From Betaproteobacteria bacterium (GTDB taxonomy: Bacteria; Pseudomonadota; Gammaproteobacteria; Burkholderiales; Burkholderiaceae_A), in assembly GCA_028139135.1 (NCBI GenBank), contig JAOINB010000004.1, forward strand, positions 25,595 to 89,594: a stretch of DNA of 64,000 bases, in the 5' to 3' direction. Under the pieces are notes generated by a model. It was not told the DNA's origin. It did not search any database and saw nothing but the letters and a program-made list of their open reading frames with translations. Positions within the stretch are counted from its first letter, which is position 1, and each line of letters begins with the position of its first letter. Both the position numbers and the translations under genes were made by a program. This document shows, one piece after another, positions 35,832-45,707 of the stretch.

Positions 35832-37016
35832 TTACTCGCGTTTTTTTATCAGTATCGTGTGACCATCTACATCAGTTATCAACAAACCAGATCCAGTTAC
35901 TATGAAACTGACAATATCTGATTTCCGCTTTAAATCGTACCTACTTATCGTATTCCCGTCCAGTATCGAAAGTCCGTGCAAAATACCAAACGAGTCAGTT
36001 ACCCAAACAGAACCATCCCAAATTATTGGTTTCGATAAGTCACGGTACCGTAGCTCTTCGTTTCTCCAGACCTCTACATTTTCTTCTCTGTTAAATAACT
36101 TAACTTCGTCTTTCAATCCAACGGTTGCGGCAAGCGGAAATTTAAAGAAGCCTGGGGACAAAATTTTTTCGGAATTTTCCCATTCAACATCACCCGTACC
36201 TTTACTCACACACACTAATTTTGTTTGATACACACTAGTACAAATTTCTTGGTTATCCAAAAAAGGCACGCCTAATAAATCCACAATTCTTTCTACCTCA
36301 TTTTGACCTTTTGGGAAAGCTAATCTTTTTTGCCATATAACAGACCCGGTTTTCGAATTAAGTAAAATAAGTTCGCCTCCAGCTAAATTGACAGCAAGAT
36401 TTTTTTTGATTGTTGTTAATCCTGTACTCTCATCTCCCACAAATCCCATGTCCGACTGTGCATGCAAAATTAAGGGAATGGTTCTTTTTGAAATACTCCA
36501 TAGCAATTTACCGCCCACCTTATCGTATGCAAGAACTTTATTATCCTCTTGCCTAACAATTACTCCTAATTCTCCTATTTTTGGAGCCATCCTCACAATT
36601 CCGTTTAGTTGAGTGGACCACAAAACCTTGTTTTTGGAGTTAAAAAACATTAACTTCCCATCAGCAGAGACAAAAGCAAAGTTATAGGAGCCCTCGTCTA
36701 CCTCTACCCCTATCTGGGACAATGATCGGACCCCCAGTTCAATTCTCTCTTCAATTTGACCGGTAGCCAGTTTCAGAATCGTAACTACTCCGTTTCTAGC
36801 CGGAATAATGACATTCTCTCCCAAAACTGTTGGGACCGTCACTAAGGAAATATCCCTTGCGTCTAGTCGAGTTTTGTTTTCGAAAGTCCAAACTTTTTCG
36901 ACAAAAACCATTTGTTCAAATGGGAGGAGTGAGCTTGGTTTAATTCTCTCTTTACCAAAAAAAGAACAACCAGCCACTACAAAAAAAATATTGATTAACC
37001 AAAAATATTTCAACAC
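35832..37016 (-). CDS. bamB: Outer membrane assembly lipoprotein BamB
   Basis: Lipoprotein of the BAM complex that inserts beta-barrel proteins in the outer membrane. The 394-residue protein has a lipoprotein signal with lipobox VAGC (Cys17) and a PQQ-like beta-propeller made of repeats such as LLWSISKRTIPL, SVIWQKRLAFPKG and GDVEWENSEKI. Length matches E. coli BamB (392). It sits between yfgM and der, its usual place. Confidence 0.93.
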   Translation of the reverse strand: MLKYFWLINIFFVVAGCSFFGKERIKPSSLLPFEQMVFVEKVWTFENKTRLDARDISLVTVPTVLGENVIIPARNGVVTILKLATGQIEERIELGVRSLSQIGVEVDEGSYNFAFVSADGKLMFFNSKNKVLWSTQLNGIVRMAPKIGELGVIVRQEDNKVLAYDKVGGKLLWSISKRTIPLILHAQSDMGFVGDESTGLTTIKKNLAVNLAGGELILLNSKTGSVIWQKRLAFPKGQNEVERIVDLLGVPFLDNQEICTSVYQTKLVCVSKGTGDVEWENSEKILSPGFFKFPLAATVGLKDEVKLFNREENVEVWRNEELRYRDLSKPIIWDGSVWVTDSFGILHGLSILDGNTISRYDLKRKSDIVSFIVTGSGLLITDVDGHTILIKKRE

Positions 37017-37020
37017 GTAT

Positions 37021-37680
37021 TTATTCTTTGTTAATTTTTAATTCCCCGATAGAAGCATCTATAGTAGCCAATTTCCTACTGATAAATCTGCTCACATCAC
37101 TATTACTCGGATTCGCATTATAAAAGCTCAGCGCTCTTAACCAGTCTTTTTTAGCGGATTCGAAATCCCCTAGTGATGCAAAAGCGTCACCTCTCCTATC
37201 GATAACAATTCCAACCCAATGATCAGGGATAATTTCGGGAATAATTTCGATGACTTCTCCCGGACGATTTAAGTCAAGCAAAATGTTGCTTAACCGAACA
37301 ATTGCCAACCACTTGACTTGTGAATTTTTAGTGAGTTCGCCCAGAATTGAAACAGCTTTATCTCGCTGGCCATCAGAGATTAATGACTTTACGATTAAAA
37401 GCCCAGCAAGACCAGCCTGAAGGGTATTAGGATAATCGTCAGATATTTCTTGATATAAACGAAGGGCGATATCTGTGTTCTGCGCCTCTACGTTTTTCTC
37501 CAAATTGGTTAAAATTTTAGAAGCTTTGTCTTTATTGTAGTTATTCCATAACTTCCATCCGTTTACAGAGGCTACTATCAGAAATAATACTATCAGGCTA
37601 GTCGTAATCCATTTCCCGTTCGCTTTCCAAAATGCTTTTAAATTTTGCATCTGTTCCTGTTGTTCTAAATCTTCTCTCAT
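37021..37680 (-). CDS. yfgM: YfgM-like TPR membrane protein (SecYEG ancillary)
   Basis: A 219-residue protein with a short cytoplasmic N-terminus, one membrane segment (about residues 25-42, ITTSLIVLFLIVASVNGW) and a periplasmic helical domain of TPR type with RRGDAFASLGDFESAKKDW. YfgM binds SecYEG together with the chaperone PpiD and hands over exported proteins. It begins inside a 4-nt ATGA overlap with hisS and precedes bamB. Confidence 0.9.
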   Translation of the reverse strand: MREDLEQQEQMQNLKAFWKANGKWITTSLIVLFLIVASVNGWKLWNNYNKDKASKILTNLEKNVEAQNTDIALRLYQEISDDYPNTLQAGLAGLLIVKSLISDGQRDKAVSILGELTKNSQVKWLAIVRLSNILLDLNRPGEVIEIIPEIIPDHWVGIVIDRRGDAFASLGDFESAKKDWLRALSFYNANPSNSDVSRFISRKLATIDASIGELKINKE

Positions 37681-38981
37681 TGCGATCCGTTCTCACTTTC
37701 ATTTTTAATTTTACGCAAAAACTCTACCATCTCAACATAGGGCACTCTTCTCTGGTGGACTTCACCCTCCTCCCTACTCAACCATCTCACACTTACATTT
37801 CCTGTTTTTAGTTCCTCTTCCCCAAAAATACCTAGAAACTCGGCATTGTTTCTAAAAGCCCTCTTCACTTGTGTCTTCAAACTCGCATCAGTTAAATCAA
37901 CTTTTACCGACATTCCCGCTTTTCTGACTTGTTCTGCCAGTTTCATTGCTATTACCTTTGCGTCCCTGCCTGTATGAGCGAAATACAAATCGAGAAATGC
38001 CTCTTTATGCTCAGGAGAATTTGCTTCAAATATTTCCACCAGTCTTTCCATGCCAAGTGCGAACCCACAAGCCCCTGCAGGCGCCCCTCCCAGTAATGGG
38101 AAAAGGCTGTCGTATCGACCTCCTCCACACACAGTGTCTTGAGCTCCTAAGCCACTAACCTTCCATTCGAAAACTGTTGAGTTGTAGTAATCAAGTCCTC
38201 TGACAAGCTTAAGGTCTACATCATAACTGATCTTATAGCCATCCAATAAGGACAACAAATTTTCAAAATGGGTTTTAGATGCCTTTCCCAAAAAATCTGT
38301 GATTTTGGGCGCATCATCCTTTAATTTTTCTAAATTATCATTTTTTGAGTCCAGAATTCGGAGAGGGTTTCTTTTCAATCTTTTTAAATTCTCGTTATCT
38401 AAAATTCCAACGTGCCTTTGAAAGAATTCTCCCAATGCCTTAACGTAAGAGGATCGTTCCTCGGACGTGCCTATAGAATTTAACTTAAGTCTCGGACGTA
38501 AGTTACCGTCTAAACCAATTGACCGCCATACAGCGTTACACATCAATATCAATTCTACTTCGCTTTCAAAACTATCATATCCCAACATCTCCACTCCAAA
38601 TTGGAAAAACTGTCTATACCTTCCAGCCTGGGGTCTCTCATGGCGAAACATAGGACCGTAGTACCAAAGTTTTCTCGGCTCATTGTAAGTTAAACTATGT
38701 TGCACTGATGCTCTAACCACTGCTGCTGTGTTTTCAGGTCTTAAACTATAAGTCTTGCCATTTAACTGATCTTCGAAGGAATACATCTCCTTCTCTACAA
38801 TATCAGTAACCTCCCCCAGACCTCTCAAGAATAACTCTGTTCTCTCCAAAATTGGAGTACGAATCTCATCAAAACCATAGTTACTGAAAACAGTCGCGAT
38901 TTTTTTTTCCAAACTCCTCCAAACCCGCGACTTTTCAGGCAACAAGTCATTCATCCCCCTAATCGCCGAAATTTTTTCCAA
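37677..38981 (-). CDS. hisS: Histidyl-tRNA synthetase HisS
   Basis: Class II synthetase charging tRNA-His. The 434-residue protein begins ISAIRGMNDLLPEKSRVW and has motif 2 (TYSLRPENTAAVVRA and FQFGVEMLG), the histidine-specific loops LVRGLDYYNSTVFEW and GGGRYDSL, motif 3 (ALGMERL) and a C-terminal anticodon-binding domain. Length is near E. coli (424). It overlaps yfgM by 4 nt. It is distinct from the HisRS-like hisZ at about 30 kb. Confidence 0.98.
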   Translation of the reverse strand: MEKISAIRGMNDLLPEKSRVWRSLEKKIATVFSNYGFDEIRTPILERTELFLRGLGEVTDIVEKEMYSFEDQLNGKTYSLRPENTAAVVRASVQHSLTYNEPRKLWYYGPMFRHERPQAGRYRQFFQFGVEMLGYDSFESEVELILMCNAVWRSIGLDGNLRPRLKLNSIGTSEERSSYVKALGEFFQRHVGILDNENLKRLKRNPLRILDSKNDNLEKLKDDAPKITDFLGKASKTHFENLLSLLDGYKISYDVDLKLVRGLDYYNSTVFEWKVSGLGAQDTVCGGGRYDSLFPLLGGAPAGACGFALGMERLVEIFEANSPEHKEAFLDLYFAHTGRDAKVIAMKLAEQVRKAGMSVKVDLTDASLKTQVKRAFRNNAEFLGIFGEEELKTGNVSVRWLSREEGEVHQRRVPYVEMVEFLRKIKNESENGSQ

Positions 38982-38987
38982 CTAGAT

Positions 38988-40241
38988 TTATCCCTTTCTT
39001 ACGGTGGGGCTGGCATTCCCATAGCGTTGTTTCACATATTGGCTAATAATGTCTTTAAAGTCGCTTACGATATTCTCACCCTTGAGGGTTGGTCCTCGCT
39101 TACCATCAATAAATACAGGTGCAACCGGCTGTTCTCCATTTCCGGGCAAACTTATTCCTATATCAGCTTGCTCGCTCTCTCCAGGCCCGTTAACCACGCA
39201 CCCCATCACCGCAATATTCAAATTTTCACATCCAGGATACTTAACCGACCACTCCTTCATACAATCTCGAACATGAGATTGAATATTCTGCGCCAATTCT
39301 TGAAAAAAAGTCGAAGTAGTTCTTCCACAACCTGGGCAAGCAATAACCTCTGGTGAAAAAGCTCTAACTCCGAGCGACTGTAAAATCTGTTGAGCGACAT
39401 ATACTTCCTCTCGCCTATCTCCGCCTGGTTGGGGAGTCAAGGAGACTCGAATGGTATCACCAATACCGCTGTTCAACAAAATCGATATCGCAGATGCAGA
39501 CGAAACTATTCCTTTAATACCAAGCCCTGCTTCGGTTAAACCAACGTGCAAAGGAAAATCCGACATTACGTACAGGTCTTTATAAACTGCGAGTAAATCT
39601 GGTAACTTCGACACTTTTGCAGAAACTACTATTTTATCTTTCCCCATCCCTAGTTCTAAAGCCCTTTTTGCGCTTCCTAAAGCTGATTCAACTAGTGTAT
39701 CTTTCATGACAGCGTCAGAGGTTTTTGGATTATGAAGTGAAGCATTTTCATCCATACGTTTTGCTAATAATTCTTGATCCAGGCTACCCCAGTTCACCCC
39801 AATGCGAATAGGTTTGCCAAGACGCATAGCAATTTCAATCATTTCCGCAAAGTGAGTATCTTTTTTTTCTCCCCTGCCCACATTCCCAGGATTAATTCTA
39901 AATTTCGATAAAGATTCTGCGCACGCTGGGAAATCTCTCAAGAGTTTATGTCCATTAAAATGAAAATCTCCAATCAAAGGCGTCTTACAATTCATTTTAT
40001 CAAGCTGATTCCTTATATCGGGAACAGCTCTAGCTGCTTCCTTACTATTGACCGTAATTCTAACTAATTCGGACCCTGCATCGGACAAATCCTTGATTTG
40101 AACAGACGTTTTGATAACGTCAGCCGTATCAGTATTCGTCATACTTTGGACAACTACGGGACTTCCTCCTCCCAAACTTACCTTATTGTCTCGCCAAAGA
40201 ACCTGGACCTCGCTTCTTTTTCGATTAATGGAGGAGTTCAA
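38988..40241 (-). CDS. ispG: 4-hydroxy-3-methylbut-2-enyl diphosphate synthase IspG
   Basis: Penultimate enzyme of the MEP isoprenoid pathway, a [4Fe-4S] protein. The 417-residue protein has the TIM-barrel start [13 protein letters not shown], and cluster ligands in [11 protein letters not shown] and [16 protein letters not shown]. An inserted segment between the two domains is the longer form found in betaproteobacteria, compared with 372 residues in E. coli. It overlaps rlmN by 4 nt. The pilF/pilW and rodZ genes that often lie between these two are absent. Confidence 0.96.
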   Translation of the reverse strand: MNSSINRKRSEVQVLWRDNKVSLGGGSPVVVQSMTNTDTADVIKTSVQIKDLSDAGSELVRITVNSKEAARAVPDIRNQLDKMNCKTPLIGDFHFNGHKLLRDFPACAESLSKFRINPGNVGRGEKKDTHFAEMIEIAMRLGKPIRIGVNWGSLDQELLAKRMDENASLHNPKTSDAVMKDTLVESALGSAKRALELGMGKDKIVVSAKVSKLPDLLAVYKDLYVMSDFPLHVGLTEAGLGIKGIVSSASAISILLNSGIGDTIRVSLTPQPGGDRREEVYVAQQILQSLGVRAFSPEVIACPGCGRTTSTFFQELAQNIQSHVRDCMKEWSVKYPGCENLNIAVMGCVVNGPGESEQADIGISLPGNGEQPVAPVFIDGKRGPTLKGENIVSDFKDIISQYVKQRYGNASPTVRKG

Positions 40242-41320
40242 AACAACCCCGCTATCTCTGACTTTTCTAGGACCCCAACTCGTGAAATCCTATTATTAAC
40301 TATGCCGGATAGTTGACCACACGCTCCCTCAACATCATCTCCCCGCGTTTTCCTGACCGTAGTAACGTAACCTAACTCTTGAAGTTTCGTTTGAAAACCT
40401 TTTATTTTTTCAGAGGCAGGTTTTTTAAAAACTCCTTTACTATAAGCATTGTAAGGAATTAGGTTGAACTTCGCATTGACCCCATAATCCTTTATTAAGC
40501 GGGACATTGCCAGAGCGTCTTTTAATGAGTCATTAACTTCATCAAGAAGGACCACCTCAAAGGTTATAAATTTTCTTGGGGCTCTATCCTGATAATTTCT
40601 GCACGCTCTCATCAGCTGTTCTAAAGGATATTTCTTGTTAATTGGGACCAGCTTATTTCGCAATTCGTTGTTAGCTGCATGAAGAGATATAGCTAGGGAA
40701 ACTGGGCAATCCACTCTCAACCTGTCAATAAACGGGACTATTCCAGATGTTGAAACTGTAACTTTTCGGCGAGATAACCCATAAGCTTCGTCCAAGAGGA
40801 GATATTTTAAAAATTCTATTAAATTTGAATAATTCAGCAGGGGCTCTCCCATACCCATAAGCACGACGTTTGTAACTCTACCAACATTCGACAAATAATT
40901 TATCGCCCAAACTTGACCTAACATTTCCCCCAAACTTAAATTTCTAGAAAACCCCTGGTTACCTGTAGCACAAAAAGAGCAATCAACCGCACATCCGACT
41001 TGAGACGACACGCAAGCCGTAATTCTCGACCCTTCTGGTATTATAACTGACTCAATCACCTCGCCACTTTTTAATTTAAACAACCACTTTTCTGAACCAT
41101 CAGCCGATTTCGTCGACTGAATTATTTTAGGAATATATATATTTAGCTTCTGGCTCAGGAAATCACGAAATGAACCCTGAATATCCGTCATTTTGGCAAA
41201 ATCATGAACTCCCTTGTTGTGAACCCACTTAGTTAGTTGAAGTGCTTTAAATTTGGGTTGACCATGTTCTATACAAAAGCGTTCAAGCTCTGATTTCGTA
41301 AGGTCCAACAAATTCATCAT
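40238..41320 (-). CDS. rlmN: Dual-specificity RNA methyltransferase RlmN
   Basis: Radical-SAM enzyme that makes m2A2503 in 23S rRNA and m2A37 in some tRNAs. The 360-residue protein has the cluster motif CAVDCSFC (about residues 109-116) following SSQVG, the conserved [13 protein letters not shown], and the methyl-carrying Cys near the C-terminus in [11 protein letters not shown]. It lies 20 nt downstream of ndk. Confidence 0.97.
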   Translation of the reverse strand: MMNLLDLTKSELERFCIEHGQPKFKALQLTKWVHNKGVHDFAKMTDIQGSFRDFLSQKLNIYIPKIIQSTKSADGSEKWLFKLKSGEVIESVIIPEGSRITACVSSQVGCAVDCSFCATGNQGFSRNLSLGEMLGQVWAINYLSNVGRVTNVVLMGMGEPLLNYSNLIEFLKYLLLDEAYGLSRRKVTVSTSGIVPFIDRLRVDCPVSLAISLHAANNELRNKLVPINKKYPLEQLMRACRNYQDRAPRKFITFEVVLLDEVNDSLKDALAMSRLIKDYGVNAKFNLIPYNAYSKGVFKKPASEKIKGFQTKLQELGYVTTVRKTRGDDVEGACGQLSGIVNNRISRVGVLEKSEIAGLF

Positions 41321-41340
41321 CGGAAACCCCCCTTATATCC

Positions 41341-41760
41341 CTAATTATTACCTAAACCAGGGAAAAAAAAGTTGATTTCTCGCCTAGCCGTTTCAATAGA
41401 ATCAGAGCCGTGGACTGCATTCGCATCGATACTAGCGGCAAAATCCGCACGAATTGTACCTATTCCAGCCTCCATTGGATCGGTCGCACCCATTAAATTT
41501 CGATTTTCCAATACTGCGTTTTCCCCTTCTAGGACTTGCACCATCACAGGACCTGAAGTCATAAAATTAACAAGGTCCCTGAAAAAAGGCCGCTCTTTAT
41601 GCTCTTTGTAAAAAGATTCAGCTTCTTTTGTGGTTAAAGACAGCATTTTTGCGGCAACTATTTTTAGTCCTTTTTTTTCAAATCTTGTATAAATTTCTCC
41701 AATAACATTTTTTTTAACTGCATCCGGCTTAATAATCGACAACGTTTTCTCAACACTCAT
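41341..41760 (-). CDS. ndk: Nucleoside diphosphate kinase Ndk
   Basis: Transfers the gamma-phosphate from ATP to other nucleoside diphosphates through a phosphohistidine. The 139-residue protein begins [15 protein letters not shown] and has the active-site His in NAVHGSDS (about residue 117). Length is normal. It heads the long minus-strand housekeeping run down to rnr and is divergent from the BI-1 family gene. Confidence 0.98.
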   Translation of the reverse strand: MSVEKTLSIIKPDAVKKNVIGEIYTRFEKKGLKIVAAKMLSLTTKEAESFYKEHKERPFFRDLVNFMTSGPVMVQVLEGENAVLENRNLMGATDPMEAGIGTIRADFAASIDANAVHGSDSIETARREINFFFPGLGNN

Positions 41761-41917
41761 AAAATTTCCGTTCCTTGATAAAAATCCCTTACTATTGCTC
41801 TCTTAATTCTGTAAAACCTTTACAGACAACAAATTATAATGTAATGATACTTGTATTAGGAAACCTTTGGAAATTAGACAGGTCTTAGAACTATATTATC
41901 TTTGAAAGGGGGGTTAA

Positions 41918-42616
41918 ATGATACCTGACATAAGTCAACTTAGAACAACTGGAGACGCACAAACAGTCGCAGTTAAAAATAAGGTTTTAAAAAACACCTA
42001 CATGTTATTATCTGCCTCTATGATCCCGACCGTCGCCGGGGCATGGCTCGGAATTAGGAGTGGGTTTTCTCTACTTGCGGGTAGTCCATTAATTAGCATG
42101 TTGCTTTTTTTAGGAATCGCTTTTGGATTCTTCTATGCAATCGAGAAATTTAAAAACAGTCAAATCGGAGTATATCTTTTATTGGGCTTTACCTTTTTTA
42201 TGGGGTTAATGCTCTCGAGACTGCTAGGATTCGCCTTAGGAATGCAAAATGGAGCCCAGTTAATTGGACTAGCAGCAGTTGGAACTGGTAGCATTTTTTT
42301 TGGTATGTCTGTCCTATCGACTACCATTAAAAGAGATTTGGCGCCGATGGGCAAGTTTCTTTTTATTGGGATGATTCTACTCATAGTCGCTTCCATCGCA
42401 AACATATGGTTACAAATGCCCGCGTTAATGCTCACTATATCGCTCCTTGCGACCGTCGTTTTTTCGCTGTTTTTGTTATATGATTTACAACGAATAGTAA
42501 ACGGTGGTGAAACTAATTACGTTAGCGCTACGCTGGCTGTTTATTTGAGTGTTTACAACATTTTTAGTAATCTTTTATTTTTATTAATGGCTTTCTTCGG
42601 CGGAGATAGAGAATAA
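41918..42616 (+). CDS. Bax inhibitor-1 / YccA family membrane protein
   Basis: A 232-residue protein with about seven membrane segments and the BI-1 topology. The N-terminus has VLKNTYMLLSASMIPTVAG, typical of YccA/YbhL proteins, and the final helices carry LLYDLQRIVNGGETNYVSA, the conserved C-terminal motif. E. coli YccA is an FtsH substrate that modulates it, which is consistent with ftsH, hflK and hflC in the same window, though no direct link can be shown. An unusually G-rich ribosome-binding site (AAAGGGGGG) precedes the ATG. Confidence 0.88.
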   Translation: MIPDISQLRTTGDAQTVAVKNKVLKNTYMLLSASMIPTVAGAWLGIRSGFSLLAGSPLISMLLFLGIAFGFFYAIEKFKNSQIGVYLLLGFTFFMGLMLSRLLGFALGMQNGAQLIGLAAVGTGSIFFGMSVLSTTIKRDLAPMGKFLFIGMILLIVASIANIWLQMPALMLTISLLATVVFSLFLLYDLQRIVNGGETNYVSATLAVYLSVYNIFSNLLFLLMAFFGGDRE

Positions 42617-42670
42617 CGCAACCTTATTGATTATAGTTATCGGGGATGAAGTATCGCTTTTCCCATTGAA

Positions 42671-42701
42671 GGGTTGACATAAATGTCGACCCTTTTTTTT
42701 T
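42671..42701 (+). terminator. Rho-independent terminator after the BI-1 family gene
   Basis: GGGTTGACA and TGTCGACCC form a 9-bp stem with one wobble pair and a 4-nt loop, followed by nine T on the plus strand. It lies 55 nt after the stop codon and 54 nt before the convergent nlpD stop. Confidence 0.85.
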
Positions 42702-42754
42702 GAAAAAGTGAGATGAGAGTATTCCCTGTTCTATTGTATCGTTCGGAACCGAGG

Positions 42755-43585
42755 TTACCGATTTGGTAAATAAAGTAGAGGATCTAAAGGCTTACCCCCC
42801 CTTCTTACCTCAAACAAAAGCTTAGGAGAATCCGTTTCAGACATTCCCATTTCAGCAATTTTTTGACCTTTATCAACGGTCTCCCCTTCCTTGACAAAGA
42901 TACTCTTGTTGTGAGCATAGGCTGTAATAAATTCATCGGGATGTTTTATGATTACCAAATTACCATAACCGCGTAAACCATTTCCACTGTAGACTACTTT
43001 GCCATCACTTACTGCGAAAATTGCTTCTCCTGCCACTCCAGCAATAGAAATCCCTTTGCTATTAGAATCCGAAAACTGTTCCGTAATCTGACCATTTGCC
43101 GGCCAAACCCAACCCAACGAAGCTACCAACCCCTCATCACGATCTATGCTGCCATCTGGTAAACCATCATCTAAAGTACGTGCATTCTCAACTACCTCTT
43201 CCCCACCCGAACTAGACTTTCCAGGAGTCTCTATAGCGGCTGACTTTAACGGTATTGACACAGCCGCTTTTCCACTATCTTTTGGCACAACCCGAAGTTT
43301 TTCACCAACTTTAATTTTGTTGGGATCACTCAAGTTATTCCACGAAGCAATGTCGCGCCAATTCTGTCCAAAAGCAAGGGCGATGCCATACAGAGTATCT
43401 CCCTTCCGAACTGAATAGAATGCACCGTCAATCAAATTCTTGTTTCTTTTATAAAATGCTTCGGCTGGTTTCCTCTCCATTTCAACAGTCCGCGTCTCAA
43501 CGGGTGCAGGCCGTGGCACAGTGCATCCAACCATTACAAAACTAATAATAGAAATAAAAACAAAACTTAAAAACTTGTTTTTCAT
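42755..43585 (-). CDS. nlpD: NlpD-like LysM / degenerate M23 lipoprotein
   Basis: Outer-membrane lipoprotein that activates septal amidase in cell division. The 276-residue protein has lipobox VGC (Cys about 21), a LysM domain (YSVRKGDTLYGIALAF to VGEKLRVVP, about residues 57-102) and a C-terminal M23 fold. The metal-ligand motifs are lost: the HxxxD position reads NSKGISIAG and the HxH position reads YAHNKS. This is the non-catalytic EnvC/NlpD type. It follows pcm and surE in the conserved surE-pcm-nlpD order. Confidence 0.92.
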   Translation of the reverse strand: MKNKFLSFVFISIISFVMVGCTVPRPAPVETRTVEMERKPAEAFYKRNKNLIDGAFYSVRKGDTLYGIALAFGQNWRDIASWNNLSDPNKIKVGEKLRVVPKDSGKAAVSIPLKSAAIETPGKSSSGGEEVVENARTLDDGLPDGSIDRDEGLVASLGWVWPANGQITEQFSDSNSKGISIAGVAGEAIFAVSDGKVVYSGNGLRGYGNLVIIKHPDEFITAYAHNKSIFVKEGETVDKGQKIAEMGMSETDSPKLLFEVRRGGKPLDPLLYLPNR

Positions 43586-43587
43586 AT

Positions 43588-44391
43588 CTAAAATCTATCC
43601 AAACCTTTCCTTAGAGGAACATAAGATACCACATCGTAACTATTAATTGAAAATGAATTATTTAATGATGAATCTTTAATTCCGGCAAGCAGATACTGCA
43701 GATTGACACCAGTAGGAGCCAGTACAACACCGCCATCCTTAACTTGCTCAATCAATTCATCAGGAAATTTCTCCAACGATGCTGAGAAAAAGATTGCGTC
43801 ATATGGCGCTCCATCTTTAAAGCCAGATTTTCCATCCCAAAAATATAAGCTTAGTTTCCTTTTTGAAATGTATTCTTCGCAATTCTTCAATGCTTTTTCA
43901 TAAAGAGGGTGAATCCGTTCCACACTCGTAACTTGTCCAAAACACTCCGACATCACTGCCGCCTGATAACCACTACCACATCCTACCTCTAAAATATTTA
44001 ACTGGGCTAAGTCATCCTTAGGTTTATTTTTGGAAAGTAGCTCTATCACAATACTTATTGTTCTAGCTACAACGAAAGGTTGAGAAATTGTTTGTTTAAA
44101 GCCAATTGGCAATGCTAAGTCTTCGTAAGCCATACTTGCTAATGCTGAGTCAACGAATTGGTGGCGTTCTACCGAGCCAATTGCATTGAGAACTGTGTCA
44201 TCGACTATTCCTCGTTTTCTTAGTCTATCGACTAATTTTTTTCTCAGCGTTAAGCTTGCTAAACCTGGATTGGATGAATTTTTTTTCAATTTTGTCTCAG
44301 GCTCAAAGAGCGCGCTCGCCCCCCATCGTGGCATCAAATTAACATTAGCCTTTGCAATTGATAGGCGTCCTATTTTATTTTTTGTACCCAA
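43588..44391 (-). CDS. pcm: Protein-L-isoaspartate O-methyltransferase Pcm
   Basis: Repairs isoaspartyl residues using S-adenosylmethionine. The 267-residue protein has the conserved AYEDLALPIGFKQTISQPFVV segment's core (ISQPFVVA) and SAM motif ILEVGCGSGYQAAVM. The C-terminus LVPLRKG-like motif appears as YVPLRKGLDRF. It is longer than E. coli Pcm (208) because of an N-terminal extension of about 60 residues, common in betaproteobacteria. The TTG start at 44391 overlaps surE by 22 nt; a start at the internal Met20 is possible. Confidence 0.93.
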   Translation of the reverse strand: MGTKNKIGRLSIAKANVNLMPRWGASALFEPETKLKKNSSNPGLASLTLRKKLVDRLRKRGIVDDTVLNAIGSVERHQFVDSALASMAYEDLALPIGFKQTISQPFVVARTISIVIELLSKNKPKDDLAQLNILEVGCGSGYQAAVMSECFGQVTSVERIHPLYEKALKNCEEYISKRKLSLYFWDGKSGFKDGAPYDAIFFSASLEKFPDELIEQVKDGGVVLAPTGVNLQYLLAGIKDSSLNNSFSINSYDVVSYVPLRKGLDRF

Positions 44392-45122
44392 GATTCTAAT
44401 TTCTCCAGAGATTTTGTCTCATACATTCCCGTGGACAACCTTGTTATGGAAACCATATTTTCCGAGAGTGCCTTGAAATCTGTCCCCTCTCCGACATCAT
44501 AAAAATCACCACTAGCTCCAACCCAATAAACTTCCTCCCCTTTTGGCGATACCGCCTTTACAGCTGGCTTAGACGCTGCTCTGCCCCCGGGCCTACAAGA
44601 GACAATACCCTTTATTTCTGCGAGTCTCACATTAGGTATATTGACATTTAAAAGTGTAGGCTCTGAAAAAGGATGGTTTAAATAGGCTTCGACTATTTTT
44701 TTTGCAAAAAAATTAGCAGTGCGTAAGTTATCAAAACTAAAAGAGTCCAGGGAAAAAGCGAAGGATGTAATCCCATGAAGAAAACCTTCCGTGGCAGCCC
44801 CTACCGTTCCCGAGTAATGCACGTCTTCTCCAATATTTCTACCATTATTTATGCCCGCAACAATCAAAGAGGGCTTACTCTTTAAGAGTGCTGTTACTCC
44901 CAAGTTGACGCAATCGACGGGTGTCCCATTCACAAATGCAAAGCCACTTTCCGCCTCCCCCACTCGAAGCGGCCTATCAAGCGTTATGCTAGAGCCAGCA
45001 CCACTCCTATCATCTTTTGGAGCGATTACATCTACATGTCCAAATGCACGCATACTAACTGCAAGATTGGCTAGTCCAGGAGAAGTATAACCATCATCAT
45101 TAGTGACTAAAATATTCATCAC
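44370..45122 (-). CDS. surE: 5'/3'-nucleotidase SurE
   Basis: Metal-dependent survival phosphatase acting on nucleoside monophosphates. The 250-residue protein begins MNILVTNDDGYTSPGL with the metal-binding Asp pair. It continues with VIAPKDDRSGAGSSITL, the GTPVDCVNLG segment and SGINNG-like VAGINNGRNIGEDVHYSGTV. Length is normal. It is 9 nt downstream of the CBS gene. Confidence 0.97.
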   Translation of the reverse strand: MMNILVTNDDGYTSPGLANLAVSMRAFGHVDVIAPKDDRSGAGSSITLDRPLRVGEAESGFAFVNGTPVDCVNLGVTALLKSKPSLIVAGINNGRNIGEDVHYSGTVGAATEGFLHGITSFAFSLDSFSFDNLRTANFFAKKIVEAYLNHPFSEPTLLNVNIPNVRLAEIKGIVSCRPGGRAASKPAVKAVSPKGEEVYWVGASGDFYDVGEGTDFKALSENMVSITRLSTGMYETKSLEKLESWVQKIK

Positions 45123-45131
45123 CTAATAAAC

Positions 45132-45617
45132 TTACTTCTTATCTTCGGAGGATGCATCTTCTGGCCAATCTTGTATGTACGCTTTCAACATTTTATTCTC
45201 AAAATCAGAGGCTCTTAACATAGCCCTCGCGACGTCATGAAATGAAACCACTCCCAGGACTCTGTTTCCTTCAACACAAGGAAGATATCTTTCTCCACAT
45301 TGATTCATTAGCCTTCGAAGGGCATCGATTTGCATATCTTTATCTGTGACAGTAGGCTGTGAATTCATTACCTCATTCACCTTGATTTCGGACATGGTAG
45401 GAGTATTTCCCGAGCGATTTTCAATCTGTCTTTTGGCTAAAACTCGCAGAACCTCCCTAAAAGTCAACATTCCAACTAAAGCGCTTTCCTTATCAACAAT
45501 AACTACCGAACCAATGTCTTTTTCCGCCATTAAAATGACAGCGTCGGACAGAAGACTAGTAGGAGGCAAAGTAACTAACACATTTTTTTGCAAATCTAGG
45601 ATATTAGACACTTTCAT
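45132..45617 (-). CDS. Protein of two CBS domains
   Basis: A 161-residue protein made of two CBS domains (about residues 5-65 and 80-145). Key segments are VTLPPTSLLSDAVILMAEKDIGSV and the paired VVSFHDVARAML. Such stand-alone CBS proteins bind adenine nucleotides and act as energy sensors for partners. No partner is indicated here apart from the downstream surE-pcm-nlpD genes on the same strand. Confidence 0.88.
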   Translation of the reverse strand: MKVSNILDLQKNVLVTLPPTSLLSDAVILMAEKDIGSVVIVDKESALVGMLTFREVLRVLAKRQIENRSGNTPTMSEIKVNEVMNSQPTVTDKDMQIDALRRLMNQCGERYLPCVEGNRVLGVVSFHDVARAMLRASDFENKMLKAYIQDWPEDASSEDKK

Positions 45618-45707
45618 ATCGAATCCTCTTGTTTTTTCGGTAGAATAGCGTTTATTCTAACCTAGCGAGACCAACACTCCAATTGCAAAAATGTATTTTT
45701 ATCCACT

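Noticed and set aside
42755..43585. Active M23 peptidase
   Set aside because: The zinc-ligand motifs are missing, so it fits the non-catalytic NlpD/EnvC type.
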